The notes below the pieces were generated by a model. It was not told the origin of the DNA, searched no databases, and saw nothing but the letters and a program-made list of their open reading frames with translations. From contig NZ_LT629971.1 of assembly GCF_900108565.1 (NCBI RefSeq), forward strand, positions 3,472,001 to 3,536,000: a stretch of 64,000 nucleotides of DNA. The letters run 5' to 3'. A program made the position numbers and the translations under genes. The DNA comes from Mycolicibacterium rutilum (GTDB lineage Bacteria; Actinomycetota; Actinomycetes; Mycobacteriales; Mycobacteriaceae). Below are positions 27,779 to 38,819 of the stretch, one piece after another (within the stretch, counting starts at the first letter, position 1; the number at the start of each line of letters is the position of its first letter).

Positions 27779-29449
27779 ATGTCAGGGGTGAGCCTGCGAA
27801 CGCCCCGCGCGCGGGGCGCGGATACCGCCGCCCCGACCTCGACCGCGCGCTCGCGCGGCAACGGCAGCGGTAAGGCCGCCAAACGGTACGAGGGCGTCTT
27901 TGCCGGCTACAGCGAGCTCGGCAGCTACGCGGCCGCCTTCGACGAGATGTTCGACAACCAGGGCAACGTCCGGGGACCGTACAAGGGCATCTACACCGAA
28001 CTGGCCCCCTCGGACGCCTCCGAGCTGGAGGCCCGCGCCGAAGCGCTGGGCCGCGCGTTCGTCGACCAGGGCATCACGTTCTCGCTGTCGGGTCAGGAAC
28101 GGCCGTTCCCGCTCGACCTGGTGCCGCGCGTCATCTCGGCCGCGGAGTGGACCCGCCTCGAACGCGGCATCATCCAGCGGGTCAAGGCGCTCGAGCTCTA
28201 TCTCGACGACATCTACGGCGAACAGGAGATCCTGCGCGACGGCGTCATCCCGCGCCGGCTGATCACCTCCTGCGAGCACTTCCACCGCGAGGCCGCCGGC
28301 ATCCTGCCGCCCAACGGCGTGCGCATCCACGTCGCGGGCATCGACCTGATCCGTGACGCCAAGGGCGACTTCCGGGTGCTCGAGGACAACCTGCGGTCCC
28401 CGTCGGGCGTCTCCTACGTGATGGAGAACCGCCGCACCATGGCGCGGGTGTTCCCGAACCTGTTCGCCACGCACCGGGTGCGTGCGGTCGGCGACTACTC
28501 GTCCCACCTGCTGCGGGCGCTGCGCAACGCGGCGGCCAACAACGTCGCCGACCCGACCGTCGTCGTGCTGACCCCCGGCGTCTACAACTCGGCCTACTTC
28601 GAGCATTCGCTGCTGGCCCGCCAGATGGGCGTCGAGCTGGTCGAGGGCCGCGACCTGTTCTGCCGCGACAACGCCGTCTACATGCGCACCACGGAGTGGG
28701 AGCGGCAGGTCGACGTCATCTACCGCCGCATCGACGACGCGTTCCTCGACCCGATGCAGTTCCGGCCCGACTCGGTGCTCGGGGTGGCCGGCCTGCTCAA
28801 CGCCGCCCGCGCCGGCAACGTCGTGATCTCCAGCGCGGTCGGCAACGGCGTTGGCGACGACAAACTCGTCTACACCTACGTGCCGACGATCATCGAGTAC
28901 TACCTGGGCGAGAAGCCGCTGCTGGCCAACGTCGACACGTTCCGCTGCTGGCTCGACGACGAACGCGAAGAGGTGCTCGACCGCATCGACGAGTTGGTGA
29001 TCAAACCGGTCGAGGGCTCCGGCGGCTACGGCATCGTGTTCGGCCCCGACGCCTCCGACAAGGAGCTCAACGCGATCGCCAAGAAGATCCGCAGCGACCC
29101 GCGCGGCTGGATCGCCCAGCCGGTGATGCAGCTGTCGACGGTGCCGACCCAGATCGGGGACCAGCTGGTGCCCCGGCACGTCGACCTGCGGCCGTTCGCG
29201 GTCAACGACGGCGACGACGTGTGGGTGCTGCCCGGCGGGCTGACCCGCGTCGCGCTGCCCGAAGGCTCGCTGGTGGTGAACTCCAGCCAGGGCGGCGGGT
29301 CCAAGGACACCTGGGTGCTGGCCTCGCGCACCTCGGTCGCCGACCGCGAGCTGGGCGCCGCCGAGGTGGTGCGCAAACTGCCGAAGTCCGCGCGCGGGCC
29401 CAAGGCCGAAAGCTCCGACTCGCAGACCCAAGACCAGCAGCAGCAGTAG
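27779..29449 (+). CDS. circularly permuted ATP-grasp protein (DUF404/DUF407 type)
   Basis: A 556-residue homolog of M. tuberculosis Rv2411c. It is a circularly permuted ATP-grasp ligase, seen in YLDDIYGEQEILRDGVIP, LEDNLRSPSGVSYVMENR and the nucleotide-binding DELVIKPVEGSGGYGIVFG. The family forms amide bonds between a carboxylate and an amine using ATP, and was predicted to build short peptides or tags with its neighbours. I start at ATG 27779; the open frame upstream reaches the rpsT leader and has no similarity. It is followed by alpha-E and transglutaminase genes. The substrate is not known. Confidence 0.9.
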   Translation: MSGVSLRTPRARGADTAAPTSTARSRGNGSGKAAKRYEGVFAGYSELGSYAAAFDEMFDNQGNVRGPYKGIYTELAPSDASELEARAEALGRAFVDQGITFSLSGQERPFPLDLVPRVISAAEWTRLERGIIQRVKALELYLDDIYGEQEILRDGVIPRRLITSCEHFHREAAGILPPNGVRIHVAGIDLIRDAKGDFRVLEDNLRSPSGVSYVMENRRTMARVFPNLFATHRVRAVGDYSSHLLRALRNAAANNVADPTVVVLTPGVYNSAYFEHSLLARQMGVELVEGRDLFCRDNAVYMRTTEWERQVDVIYRRIDDAFLDPMQFRPDSVLGVAGLLNAARAGNVVISSAVGNGVGDDKLVYTYVPTIIEYYLGEKPLLANVDTFRCWLDDEREEVLDRIDELVIKPVEGSGGYGIVFGPDASDKELNAIAKKIRSDPRGWIAQPVMQLSTVPTQIGDQLVPRHVDLRPFAVNDGDDVWVLPGGLTRVALPEGSLVVNSSQGGGSKDTWVLASRTSVADRELGAAEVVRKLPKSARGPKAESSDSQTQDQQQQ

Positions 29450-29465
29450 GCGGTGGTGATCTGAC

Positions 29466-30437
29466 ATGTTGGCCCGCAACGCCGAGTCGCTGTACTGGAT
29501 CGGCCGCTACGTCGAACGCGCCGACGACACCGCGCGCATCCTCGACGTGACCGTGCACCAGCTGCTCGAGGATTCCAGCGTCGACCCCGACCAGGCGTCG
29601 CGCACGCTGCTGCGGGTGCTGGGCATGGAACCGCCCGACCAGCCGCTCGATGTGTGGTCGCTGACCGACATCGTGGCGTTCAGCCGCGGCACCCAGGGCT
29701 CGATCGTCGACGCGATCTCGGCGGCCCGCGAAAATGCCCGCGGCGCACGCGAAGTCACGTCCACCGAGATCTGGGAGTGCCTCAACACCACCTACAACGC
29801 GCTGGCCGAACGTGAACGCGCCGCCAAACGTCTTGGGCCGCATGAGTTCTTGTCGTTCGTCGAGGGACGCGCCGCGATGTTCGCCGGGCTGGCCGATTCG
29901 ACGTTGTCGCGCGACGACGGGTACCGGTTCATGGTGCTGGGCCGCGCGATCGAGCGCGTCGACATGACGGTGCGGCTGCTGCTGTCGCGGGTCGGCGACA
30001 GCGCGTCGTCGCCGGCGTGGGTGACGCTGCTGCGCTCGGCGGGTGCGCACGACACGTATCTGCGCACCTATCGCGGCGTGCTCGACGCGGGCCGGGTCGT
30101 GGAGTTCATGCTGCTGGACCGGCTGTTCCCGCGGTCGATCTTCTTCTCGCTGCGGCTGGCCGAGCACAGCCTCGACGAGCTGATGAACCGGCCGCACAAC
30201 CGGCTCGGGGCCACCGCCGAGGCGCAACGGCTGCTGGGCCGCGCGCGCAGCGAGCTGGAGTTCCTGCAGCCCGGCGTGCTGCTCGAGTCGCTGGAGCAGC
30301 GGCTGGCCAACCTGCAGAAGACGTGCGCCGACGTCGGAGAAGCCTTGGCGCTGCAGTACTTCCACTCCGCGCCGTGGGTGGCGTGGCACGACGCCGGCCA
30401 CAACGGTGCGGTGGTCATCGAGGAAGGCGAGATCTGA
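29466..30437 (+). CDS. alpha-E domain protein (DUF403)
   Basis: A 323-residue all-helical alpha-E protein like Rv2410c, starting LARNAESLYWIGRYVERADDTARI, which is the family signature. It always travels with the permuted ATP-grasp and a transglutaminase-like protein and is thought to be a partner in peptide synthesis; no enzymatic residues are established. It starts 16 bases after the ATP-grasp stop, and its stop overlaps the next start (TGATG). Confidence 0.9.
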   Translation: MLARNAESLYWIGRYVERADDTARILDVTVHQLLEDSSVDPDQASRTLLRVLGMEPPDQPLDVWSLTDIVAFSRGTQGSIVDAISAARENARGAREVTSTEIWECLNTTYNALAERERAAKRLGPHEFLSFVEGRAAMFAGLADSTLSRDDGYRFMVLGRAIERVDMTVRLLLSRVGDSASSPAWVTLLRSAGAHDTYLRTYRGVLDAGRVVEFMLLDRLFPRSIFFSLRLAEHSLDELMNRPHNRLGATAEAQRLLGRARSELEFLQPGVLLESLEQRLANLQKTCADVGEALALQYFHSAPWVAWHDAGHNGAVVIEEGEI

Positions 30438-31276
30438 TGTGGCGGCTGCGGGTGGTGCACTCGACCGGGTATGCCTACAAGTCGCCGGTGACCGCGTCGT
30501 TCAACGAGGCGCGGCTGACGCCGCGGTCGGATTCGCGGCAGAACGTCATCCTCAACCGCGTCGAGACCGTCCCGGCCACGCGGTCCTACCGCTACGTCGA
30601 CTACTGGGGCACCGCGGTGACCGCGTTCGACCTGCACGCCCCGCACACCGAACTGGAGGTGACGTCGTCGTCGGTGGTCGAGACGGATCCCGACCAGATG
30701 CCCGACGACGAGGTCACCTGGGACGACCTGCGTTCCGAGGCGGTCATCGACCGCTTCGACGAGGTGCTCGCGCCGACGCACTACACCCCGGAGAGCAAGC
30801 GGATCGCCCGGGTGGGCCAGCGGATCATCAAGGAGCACACGCCGTGCGAGGCCGTCACCGCCGCCGCGAACTGGGTGCACAGCGAACTGGCCTACGTCGC
30901 GGGCACCACCGGTGTGCACTCGTCCGGACTCGACGCGCTGCGCGAAGGTAAGGGCGTGTGCCAGGACTTCGCGCACCTGACGCTGATCCTGTTGCGCTCC
31001 ATGGGGATTCCGTCGCGCTACGTGTCGGGTTATCTGCACCCGAAGCGTCGCGCCGCGATCGGCGACACCATTGACGGGCAGAGCCACGCGTGGGTGCAGG
31101 CCTGGACGGGCGGCTGGTGGAACTACGACCCGACCAACGACGCGTCGATCAACGAGCAGTACGTCAGCGTCGGCGTCGGGCGTGACTACTCCGATGTCAG
31201 CCCGCTCAAGGGGATCTACTCCGGCGAGGGCTCGACCGACCTGGACGTCGTCGTGGAGATCACCCGCCTGGCCTGA
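30437..31276 (+). CDS. transglutaminase-like (cysteine protease fold) protein
   Basis: A 279-residue protein, exactly the length of Rv2409c. It has an N-terminal beta domain and a transglutaminase core with the catalytic Cys in GKGVCQDFAHL, the His in GQSHAWVQAW and the Asp in NYDPTND. In this conserved trio it probably cleaves or transfers the peptide made by the ATP-grasp enzyme. The start ATG 30437 shares a base with the alpha-E stop. No signal peptide, so it is cytoplasmic. The hairpin at 31299 follows. Confidence 0.9.
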   Translation: MWRLRVVHSTGYAYKSPVTASFNEARLTPRSDSRQNVILNRVETVPATRSYRYVDYWGTAVTAFDLHAPHTELEVTSSSVVETDPDQMPDDEVTWDDLRSEAVIDRFDEVLAPTHYTPESKRIARVGQRIIKEHTPCEAVTAAANWVHSELAYVAGTTGVHSSGLDALREGKGVCQDFAHLTLILLRSMGIPSRYVSGYLHPKRRAAIGDTIDGQSHAWVQAWTGGWWNYDPTNDASINEQYVSVGVGRDYSDVSPLKGIYSGEGSTDLDVVVEITRLA

Positions 31277-31298
31277 CCCTCCTCCTCCGTCGCTGCGC

Positions 31299-31355
31299 CG
31301 AACGTTGATTACCGCTCGACTATTCGGCGAAATTTCGCGCGGTAATCACCGTTCG
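31299..31355. terminator. hairpin between convergent transglutaminase and RNase Z-like genes
   Basis: CGAACGTTGATTACCGC (31299-31315) pairs with GCGGTAATCACCGTTCG (31339-31355), 16 of 17 bases, around a loop that itself contains CGAAATTTCG. The right arm contains the stop codon of the RNase Z-like gene. It is a likely two-way terminator without a U-tract. Confidence 0.65.
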
Positions 31356-32221
31356 CGCGGTTGGGCGGCGGGTTTGGCGCAGACGCCCGGGTGCACCTCG
31401 ACGCGCAGCAGGTCGTCGCCCAGTTCGATCTGCCGGTCGAACCGCGACGCGGCCAGTGCCCGCCACTCGTCCTCCTGGCCCGGTTCGATCGCCGGCACGT
31501 AGTGGGTCAGGACGAGGATCCCGACGCCCGCGCGGGCCGCCGTCTCGGCGGCCTCTTCCACCGAGGAGTGGTAGTCGCAGATGTCGCGGATCCGCTGCAT
31601 CGGCATCTTGTCGATCAAGTCCTTGCGGATCACGGTGTGCACCAATGCGCCTGCGCCGGTGGCCAATTCGTCGAGGCTGTCGCAGGGGACGGTGTCGCCG
31701 GCCAACACCACCGACGCGTCGGCGTGCTCGACGCGGAACCCGATCGTCGGGGCCACGGGCCGGTGGTCGGTGGGCCCGACCCGAATCGTCACGCCGCCGC
31801 TGTTCCAGACCTCGCCGTCGGTGTACTCGAACACCTGCACCGGCGGCGGGGCGTTCAGGTCGGCGTGGTGGGCGATGCGGTACCCGATGTCGAAACCGAA
31901 CGCCTTGAGCGTGGCGTCGACGACCTCGGCGGTGCCGGGCGGGCCGATGATCGGCAGCGGCGCCGGATCGGGGGTGAACGTCGACACCCACCGCGTGATG
32001 ATGACGTCGCCGAGGTCGGCGATGTGGTCGCTGTGCAGATGCGTCAGCAGCAGCGCCGTCAGTCCGCCCGCGCCCGCTCCCGCGGCGGTCAGCCGCTGCT
32101 GCACACCGCGGCCGCAGTCCACCAGGAACGTCTGTCCGCCGGCGCGGACGAGCGTCGACGGACCGGCCCGCCGAGCGTCGGGGATCGGGCTGCCGGTGCC
32201 GAGCAGGGTGACCTCGATCAT
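31346..32221 (-). CDS. metallo-beta-lactamase-fold hydrolase (RNase Z-like)
   Basis: A 291-residue beta-lactamase-fold protein with the metal motif [14 protein letters not shown] (HxHxDH), further ligands in VVLAGDT and [10 protein letters not shown], and ILVLTHYVP. It starts [24 protein letters not shown], as RNase Z/arylsulfatase-type enzymes do, and is the counterpart of Rv2407. It could process tRNA 3' ends or hydrolyse a small ester; the exosite arm of canonical RNase Z is not obvious. ATG 32221 (MIEVTLLG) is chosen over an upstream in-frame ATG at 32251. Confidence 0.87.
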   Translation of the reverse strand: MIEVTLLGTGSPIPDARRAGPSTLVRAGGQTFLVDCGRGVQQRLTAAGAGAGGLTALLLTHLHSDHIADLGDVIITRWVSTFTPDPAPLPIIGPPGTAEVVDATLKAFGFDIGYRIAHHADLNAPPPVQVFEYTDGEVWNSGGVTIRVGPTDHRPVAPTIGFRVEHADASVVLAGDTVPCDSLDELATGAGALVHTVIRKDLIDKMPMQRIRDICDYHSSVEEAAETAARAGVGILVLTHYVPAIEPGQEDEWRALAASRFDRQIELGDDLLRVEVHPGVCAKPAAQPRER

Positions 32222-32258
32222 GCCCCCACATATACCTGACGCGGTCGTCAAAAGGGCG

Positions 32259-33281
32259 TTATTCGCGGCCGGCCGACACCCAGCTCATGTCCTCGAAGCG
32301 GGTGCCGCTGACGGCCGCGCCCGCCGCTTCCAGCGCGTCGAGTTGCTCGGGCGTCAGCGTGACCGCCAGGGAGCCCACGTTCTCCGCGATGCGTGCGGCC
32401 CGCCGGGTGCCCGGGATCGGCACCGAGCTCACCCCGAGCGCGTCGGCCCGGTTGCGCAGCCACGCCAGCGCGACCTGCGCCGGTGTGGCCCCCTGCTGCT
32501 CGGCGACCGACGTGACCGCGTCGACCACCGCCAGGTTGGCGTCGAGCGCGTCGTCGCGGAACCGCGGCATGGTCTTCCGAAAGTCGTTGGCCGAGGCCAG
32601 GTCTGCGCGGGATCGCACAGCGCCGGCCAGAAAGCCCCTGCCCAGCGGCGAGTAGGGCACGAAACCGACGCCGAGTTCGACAGCCGCCGGCACCACGTTG
32701 CGTTCGACGTCGCGGCTCCAGATCGACCACTCGCTCTGCACGGCGGCGATCGGATGGACCGCGACGGCGGCGCGCAGCTCGTCGGCGGTGACCTCTGAGA
32801 GCCCGAGGTGCCGGACCTTGCCGGCCGCCACCAGCTCGGCCATCGCGCCCACCGTCTCCTCGATCGGCACGGACGTGTCGCGCCGATGCATGTAGTAGAG
32901 GTCGACGACGTCGGTCTGCAGCCGCTGCAGGCTCTCGTCGAGGCACTGCCGCACGTAGGCCGCGTCGCCCCGAATGCGGGGTCGACCGGCCGCGCGGTCG
33001 GTCGGGTTGCCGGCGATGCCGAATTTCGTTGCCAGCGTGACCTCGTCGCGCCGGTCGGCCAGCAGGCGCGCGATGAGCCGCTCGTTGTCGCCGTTGCCGT
33101 AGATGTTGGCGGTGTCGATGAAGGTGACGCCCAGATCGATGCTGCGGTGCAGGGTGGCCAGCGACTCGACGTCATCGACGTCGCCGTACACCGGCGTCAG
33201 CGCCATTGCTCCGAAACCGATTGCACTGACTGATAATTCGTCGCCGAGCGATACCGTCGGTACGTTGTTGGCTGTTGTCAC
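32259..33281 (-). CDS. aldo/keto reductase
   Basis: A 340-residue TIM-barrel NADPH-dependent oxidoreductase. The catalytic tetrad is visible: Asp in FIDTANIYG (with Tyr), Lys in ATKFG and His in YYMHRRD. The C-terminal cofactor segment is [20 protein letters not shown]. The start is GTG 33281, with GGGAG six bases upstream; the open frame further upstream overlaps a lipoprotein gene. Members reduce aldehydes and ketones, and the substrate here is unknown. Confidence 0.92.
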   Translation of the reverse strand: MTTANNVPTVSLGDELSVSAIGFGAMALTPVYGDVDDVESLATLHRSIDLGVTFIDTANIYGNGDNERLIARLLADRRDEVTLATKFGIAGNPTDRAAGRPRIRGDAAYVRQCLDESLQRLQTDVVDLYYMHRRDTSVPIEETVGAMAELVAAGKVRHLGLSEVTADELRAAVAVHPIAAVQSEWSIWSRDVERNVVPAAVELGVGFVPYSPLGRGFLAGAVRSRADLASANDFRKTMPRFRDDALDANLAVVDAVTSVAEQQGATPAQVALAWLRNRADALGVSSVPIPGTRRAARIAENVGSLAVTLTPEQLDALEAAGAAVSGTRFEDMSWVSAGRE

Positions 33282-33336
33282 GGTGCTCCCTTCGTTCCAG
33301 CGGTGCAGCCGATCCGGGACGGGCTTTATTCCGGGT

Positions 33337-34356
33337 TCAGCCGACCCAGTCGGTGATCGGTGGCCAGTCCGCCTGTGTGCCAGGGTCGGGGGCCCAGGCG
33401 ACGGAATTGAGGACCCGCTCGAAGGTTTCCGTCGACCTCGACTCGCCGGGCGGGTCCATGTCGAACTGCACATAGACGCCGGGAGCCAGGAGGATCGCGG
33501 CCCAGAACAGCGACCCGTCGTAGCGACCGGCCCGGCCGCCGATCGCCCTGTCGACCTCGGCGCGGTGTGACCCGTCGGTGAACTCGTCGCGGTCCAGGAT
33601 GCGCACCGACAGCGATCCGGTCGGGGCCGCCTCGTCCCGGCACTTCTGTTCCTTCGTCAGGGTGACGCACGGACCGAACCCCAACACGGTGCCGACGTCG
33701 CTGTCGGGGGAGTAGATCGGCTGGTAGGTGGTGTGCACGTGGACCAGCGGCAGCTGCGGGGGCACCGCGCCCAAGCGAAGCGGCGCCCGGACCGCGGTGC
33801 GTTCGTCGGGTCGCAGCGCGCGGGCGAGTTCGAGCAGGCGGTCGCGGCCGGCGGTGACGGGCGTCAGGCCCCGCGCCGTGGCCCAAGCGTCGTCGGCGTA
33901 CTCCCAGGTGAGCGTCGCGTCGCGGAATCCGTCGGGCTCGGGGGCGGTGTTCTCGCCGAAGGGCCGGAAGAACCCGGCGCGGCCGTCGACGTCGACCGGT
34001 TGGCCGGAGCGCACCGTCGCGGGGTCGAATCTGCCCGGGGCGTAGACCTTCACGTACGCCGTCGGCGGGTTCACCCCGCAGCCCTGGCACGGGCTCGGCG
34101 TTCCCGTCTCGTCGGTCGGCCGGAAGCCGAACAGCTGGAAGTCCGGGGTGATGTGGCGTTCGAGGTCGACCCAGTTCCACGGCTGGGTCTTCGCGAAGCT
34201 CATCCACCGCGGATCGATCAGGCCGGCGACGGCGGGCGGAGTGACCGGCGCGGATGAAGTGGAGGCCGGCGGCGACGGGGACGTGCCACCGCAGCCGACG
34301 AGGGCCGCGGTGACACCCAGGGTGGCTGCGAGCGCAGCGCACCGAAGCCACCTCAC
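33337..34356 (-). CDS. probable lipoprotein, unknown function
   Basis: A 339-residue protein whose N-terminus is a lipoprotein signal: VRWLRCAALAATLGVTAALVGCGG, with the lipobox Cys near residue 22, then a Ser/Pro/Thr-rich linker. The mature part has several Cys (SPCQGCGVN) and is otherwise unlike families I recognise. I choose GTG 34356 so that the signal starts with an arginine-containing n-region; longer frames run through the hairpin at 34378. It is divergent from the CBS gene. Confidence 0.78.
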   Translation of the reverse strand: MRWLRCAALAATLGVTAALVGCGGTSPSPPASTSSAPVTPPAVAGLIDPRWMSFAKTQPWNWVDLERHITPDFQLFGFRPTDETGTPSPCQGCGVNPPTAYVKVYAPGRFDPATVRSGQPVDVDGRAGFFRPFGENTAPEPDGFRDATLTWEYADDAWATARGLTPVTAGRDRLLELARALRPDERTAVRAPLRLGAVPPQLPLVHVHTTYQPIYSPDSDVGTVLGFGPCVTLTKEQKCRDEAAPTGSLSVRILDRDEFTDGSHRAEVDRAIGGRAGRYDGSLFWAAILLAPGVYVQFDMDPPGESRSTETFERVLNSVAWAPDPGTQADWPPITDWVG

Positions 34357-34377
34357 CGCCGGGAACCTAGCCGAGCC

Positions 34378-34404
34378 CGTCGCGTGCTGCAGCGAAACGC
34401 GACG
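34378..34404. repeat. 8-bp perfect inverted repeat in divergent promoter region
   Basis: CGTCGCGT and ACGCGACG flank an 11-base loop containing the palindrome GCTGCAGC. It lies between the divergent lipoprotein and CBS genes and could be an operator; no regulator is adjacent. Confidence 0.4.
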
Positions 34405-34444
34405 AGCGGCATTTCCTGGCATTGACGGCGGAAGCCACCTAGCC

Positions 34445-34460
34445 TGTGACGTACATCACG
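34445..34460. promoter_or_regulatory. CRP-type cAMP receptor protein site
   Basis: TGTGACGTACATCACG fits the mycobacterial CRP consensus TGTGA-N6-TCACA at nine of ten defined bases. It ends 12 bases before the CBS start codon, so CRP binding there would probably repress or remodel the promoter. Confidence 0.65.
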
Positions 34461-34472
34461 AGGGAGGCTTCG

Positions 34473-34901
34473 ATGCGGATCGCCGATGTGTTGCGCACCA
34501 AAGGGGCCGCGGTGGCCACGATCACGCCGGAGACGTCGGTCTCGGGGCTGCTGACCGAACTGACCGTGCACAACATCGGCGCGATGGTGGTGGTGTCGCC
34601 CGACGGTGTGGTCGGCATCGTCTCCGAGCGCGACGTCGTGCGGGCCCTGCACACCCGTGGCGCCGAACTGCTGCGCGCGCCGGTGTCGGAGATCATGACC
34701 AGCTTCGTGGCGACGTGCGCCCCGACCGATTCCGTCGACAGCCTCAGCGCGCTGATGACGACGAACCGGGTGCGCCATGTCCCCGTGATGGAGAACGGCA
34801 GGCTGGCGGGCATCGTGAGCATCGGCGACGTGGTCAAGACCCGGATGGAAGAACTCGAGGCGCAGCAGGAGCAGCTGCAGGCCTACATCACCCGTGGCTG
34901 A
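34473..34901 (+). CDS. CBS-pair domain protein
   Basis: A 142-residue protein made of two CBS motifs (IADVLRTKGAAVATITPETSVSGLLTEL...GIVSERDVVRAL; IMTSFVATCAPTDSVDSLSALMTTNRVRHVPVMENGRLAGIVSIGDVVK). This matches Rv2406c in length. CBS pairs bind adenosyl compounds (AMP, ATP, SAM) and act as energy sensors. A strong GAGGGAGG ribosome-binding site fixes ATG 34473. A CRP-type site lies just upstream. Its end overlaps the GNAT start. Confidence 0.93.
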   Translation: MRIADVLRTKGAAVATITPETSVSGLLTELTVHNIGAMVVVSPDGVVGIVSERDVVRALHTRGAELLRAPVSEIMTSFVATCAPTDSVDSLSALMTTNRVRHVPVMENGRLAGIVSIGDVVKTRMEELEAQQEQLQAYITRG

Positions 34902-35499
34902 CATCGAGGTCGCGGCCGCGCAGCGGGGCGACGTGCGGCAGATGGCCGCGGTGCTGGCGCGTGCCTTCGACCGCGATCCGGTGATGATGTGGATGGTGCC
35001 CGACGACGCCGGTCGCGGGCGCGCGTTGGAGCGGATGTTCGCGACGATGGTCCGCCACCACTTCCTGCGCACCGGGGCGCCCGAGGTCGCCGGCGGTGGC
35101 CGGGTCGGCGCCGCGGCGCTGTGGGACCCGCCGGGACAGTGGAAGCAGTCGCGGCTGCAGGAGCTGCGGATGATGCCGGGGTTCATCCGCGCGTTCGGCA
35201 GGAATGTGCAACGGGGCCAAGAGGTTTCGGAGTTGATGAAAGAAAAGCACCCTGAGGAGCCGCACTGGTATCTCGCGGTGATCGGCAGCGACCCCACCGT
35301 GCGCGGCACCGGGTTCGGGCAAGCCTTGATGCGGTCGCGGCTGGACCGCTGCGACGCCGAGTACGCGCCGGCGTATCTGGAGTCGAGCAACCCGGACAAC
35401 ATCCCGTACTACGAGCGGTTCGGGTTCCGGGTGACCGGCGAGATCAGGCTCCCTGAGGGTGGGCCGTCGTTGTGGCCGATGTGGCGGCAGCCGGCCTAG
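34894..35499 (+). CDS. GNAT-family N-acetyltransferase
   Basis: A 201-residue GNAT protein: the acetyl-CoA loop is HWYLAVIGSDPTVRGTGFGQALM (about residues 125-148), and NPDNIPYYERFGFRV is the typical C-terminal motif. The GTG at 34894 overlaps the CBS gene by eight bases, so the two are coupled. The acceptor is unknown. The stop overlaps by four bases with the convergent PemK-like gene. Confidence 0.87.
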   Translation: MADIEVAAAQRGDVRQMAAVLARAFDRDPVMMWMVPDDAGRGRALERMFATMVRHHFLRTGAPEVAGGGRVGAAALWDPPGQWKQSRLQELRMMPGFIRAFGRNVQRGQEVSELMKEKHPEEPHWYLAVIGSDPTVRGTGFGQALMRSRLDRCDAEYAPAYLESSNPDNIPYYERFGFRVTGEIRLPEGGPSLWPMWRQPA

Positions 35500-36086
35500 C
35501 TCCAGGAGTATTCGGCGCGCAGGCGGCCCGCGACGACCTCGAACTTGTGGCGTTCCAGGATCGCGCCCTCCCGGCGGATGCCCTCCTCGGGCACGTCGAG
35601 CACCCGGTCCAACCGGACCCAGCTCTCGCGGCCCTCGAAGTCCCAGGTGCCCTTTCCGATGCCGACCCAGTTCGGGTCGTCGCGGTGATGGTCCTGGCTC
35701 GACAGCATCAGCCCGAGCAGCGTGGCGCGGTCGCGCCCGACGACCAGCACCGGCCGGTCCTTGCCCTGCGTCGGGTCGTCCTCGTAGACCACCCAGGTCC
35801 ACACGATCTCGCCCGGGTCGGCGCGGCCGTCGAGGTCGGGCGCGTAGACGATCTTGCGGGCGCGGTGCGCGGTCGGAACGGCGTTGTTGGTGATGGGCCT
35901 GCCCGCGGTGATCGCCACTGCCTCCTGTTTCGGGGCGCCCGCGATCGCGTCCAGGCCGATCCGGATGCCCTGCTGGATGCCGCGCTGCACGGTCTCGGAC
36001 TGGCCGATCTGGCGGATGAACTTCGGCGCCTCGTTGAACACCAGGTTCTCCGCGAATCTCTGAAACGATTTCCACGGCGGAGCCAT
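35496..36086 (-). CDS. PemK/MazF-like toxin-fold protein without antitoxin
   Basis: A 196-residue homolog of Rv2405. The C-terminal 110 residues are a PemK/MazF-like SH3 barrel (PGEIVWTWVVYEDDPTQGKDRPVLVVG, then MLSSQDHH), extended by an 85-residue N-terminal region that free MazF toxins lack. No small antitoxin gene is adjacent, so it may not be a classic toxin. ATG 36086 is used; an ATG at 36098 would add four residues. It is divergent from lepA, with 36 bases between. Confidence 0.8.
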   Translation of the reverse strand: MAPPWKSFQRFAENLVFNEAPKFIRQIGQSETVQRGIQQGIRIGLDAIAGAPKQEAVAITAGRPITNNAVPTAHRARKIVYAPDLDGRADPGEIVWTWVVYEDDPTQGKDRPVLVVGRDRATLLGLMLSSQDHHRDDPNWVGIGKGTWDFEGRESWVRLDRVLDVPEEGIRREGAILERHKFEVVAGRLRAEYSWS

Positions 36087-36122
36087 GTTTTCGAGCATAA
36101 GTGAGGCCCGCTCGGCGCGATT

Positions 36123-38030
<1,908 letters not shown>

Positions 38031-38036
38031 CCGTCG

Positions 38037-38756
38037 ATGCGCGCGGCGGCGATGACGGTGGCGGCGGCCGGCGCGTGCGTGATCCTGGCGGGCTGCTCGA
38101 CGCCGACCGCTGAGCCGCCCGTCGTGCAGATCGCCGAGGCCGTGCAACCGTCACCGGACCGCACCCTGGACCGGGCGCTGCCGACGGCCGAGGAGATGAG
38201 CACCATGTTCGGCGCGGCCGGGTTCATGGGTCAGCTCGTCGAGGGCGGCCCCGACATGCTGCTGCAAGGGGTGCGCGAGGCCGAGGCGACGCCGGTCGAC
38301 TGTGTCAGCACCGGCTACCAACTGCAGAAGGTCGTCTACCAGTCCGCCCCGGTGCGGTCGGTGGTCAGCCAGTCATGGGCGGGCGGAGATGCCAACGGCC
38401 CCACCGCGACCGGGTTCTTCGGCGTGGTCCAGTTCGCCGACGGCGACACCGCCGAGCAGTTCTTCGCCGCGTCGGCCGACAAGTGGCACCGCTGCAACGG
38501 GCAGACCCTGAACCTGCGCCAACCCGAGCACGGTGCCGACGGATCCAGCCGGATCACCGACGTGGGTGTCGACTCCCGGATCGTGTCGGCGGTGGTGATG
38601 CAGGACGCCGGGTCGACGGTGCAACGCGCGCTCGGCGTCGCGGCGGATTGCGTTGTGGACGTGGAGATCACCGATGTGGCCGGGCCCACCGCGACCGGTG
38701 CGCGCGACGCTGTCGCGGTGGCCAACCTGATGCTGCAGAAGCTCGGCGGGCGCTGA
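38037..38756 (+). CDS. sensor-domain (PknH-like) lipoprotein, LppR-like
   Basis: A 239-residue lipoprotein. The signal ends in the lipobox ILAGCS (Cys at about residue 20), and the mature part is a PknH-type extracellular sensor domain with paired cysteines ([24 protein letters not shown]). M. tuberculosis has lppR (Rv2403c) next to lepA in the same place. Such domains sit on the outer side of the membrane and their ligand is unknown. A second, divergent member follows. Confidence 0.87.
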   Translation: MRAAAMTVAAAGACVILAGCSTPTAEPPVVQIAEAVQPSPDRTLDRALPTAEEMSTMFGAAGFMGQLVEGGPDMLLQGVREAEATPVDCVSTGYQLQKVVYQSAPVRSVVSQSWAGGDANGPTATGFFGVVQFADGDTAEQFFAASADKWHRCNGQTLNLRQPEHGADGSSRITDVGVDSRIVSAVVMQDAGSTVQRALGVAADCVVDVEITDVAGPTATGARDAVAVANLMLQKLGGR

Positions 38757-38819
38757 ACCGGCCGCGGTCGAATTGACGGCCACCGCCCGAATTTGCCGGA
38801 CGTCGGTCACAATTACGCG

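Noticed and set aside
34378..34404. Terminator hairpin for the lipoprotein or CBS gene
   Set aside because: The hairpin lies upstream of both divergent genes, not after either, so an operator is more likely than a terminator.
35496..36086. Classic MazEF toxin-antitoxin module
   Set aside because: No small antitoxin ORF is adjacent on either side and the protein is longer than free MazF toxins.
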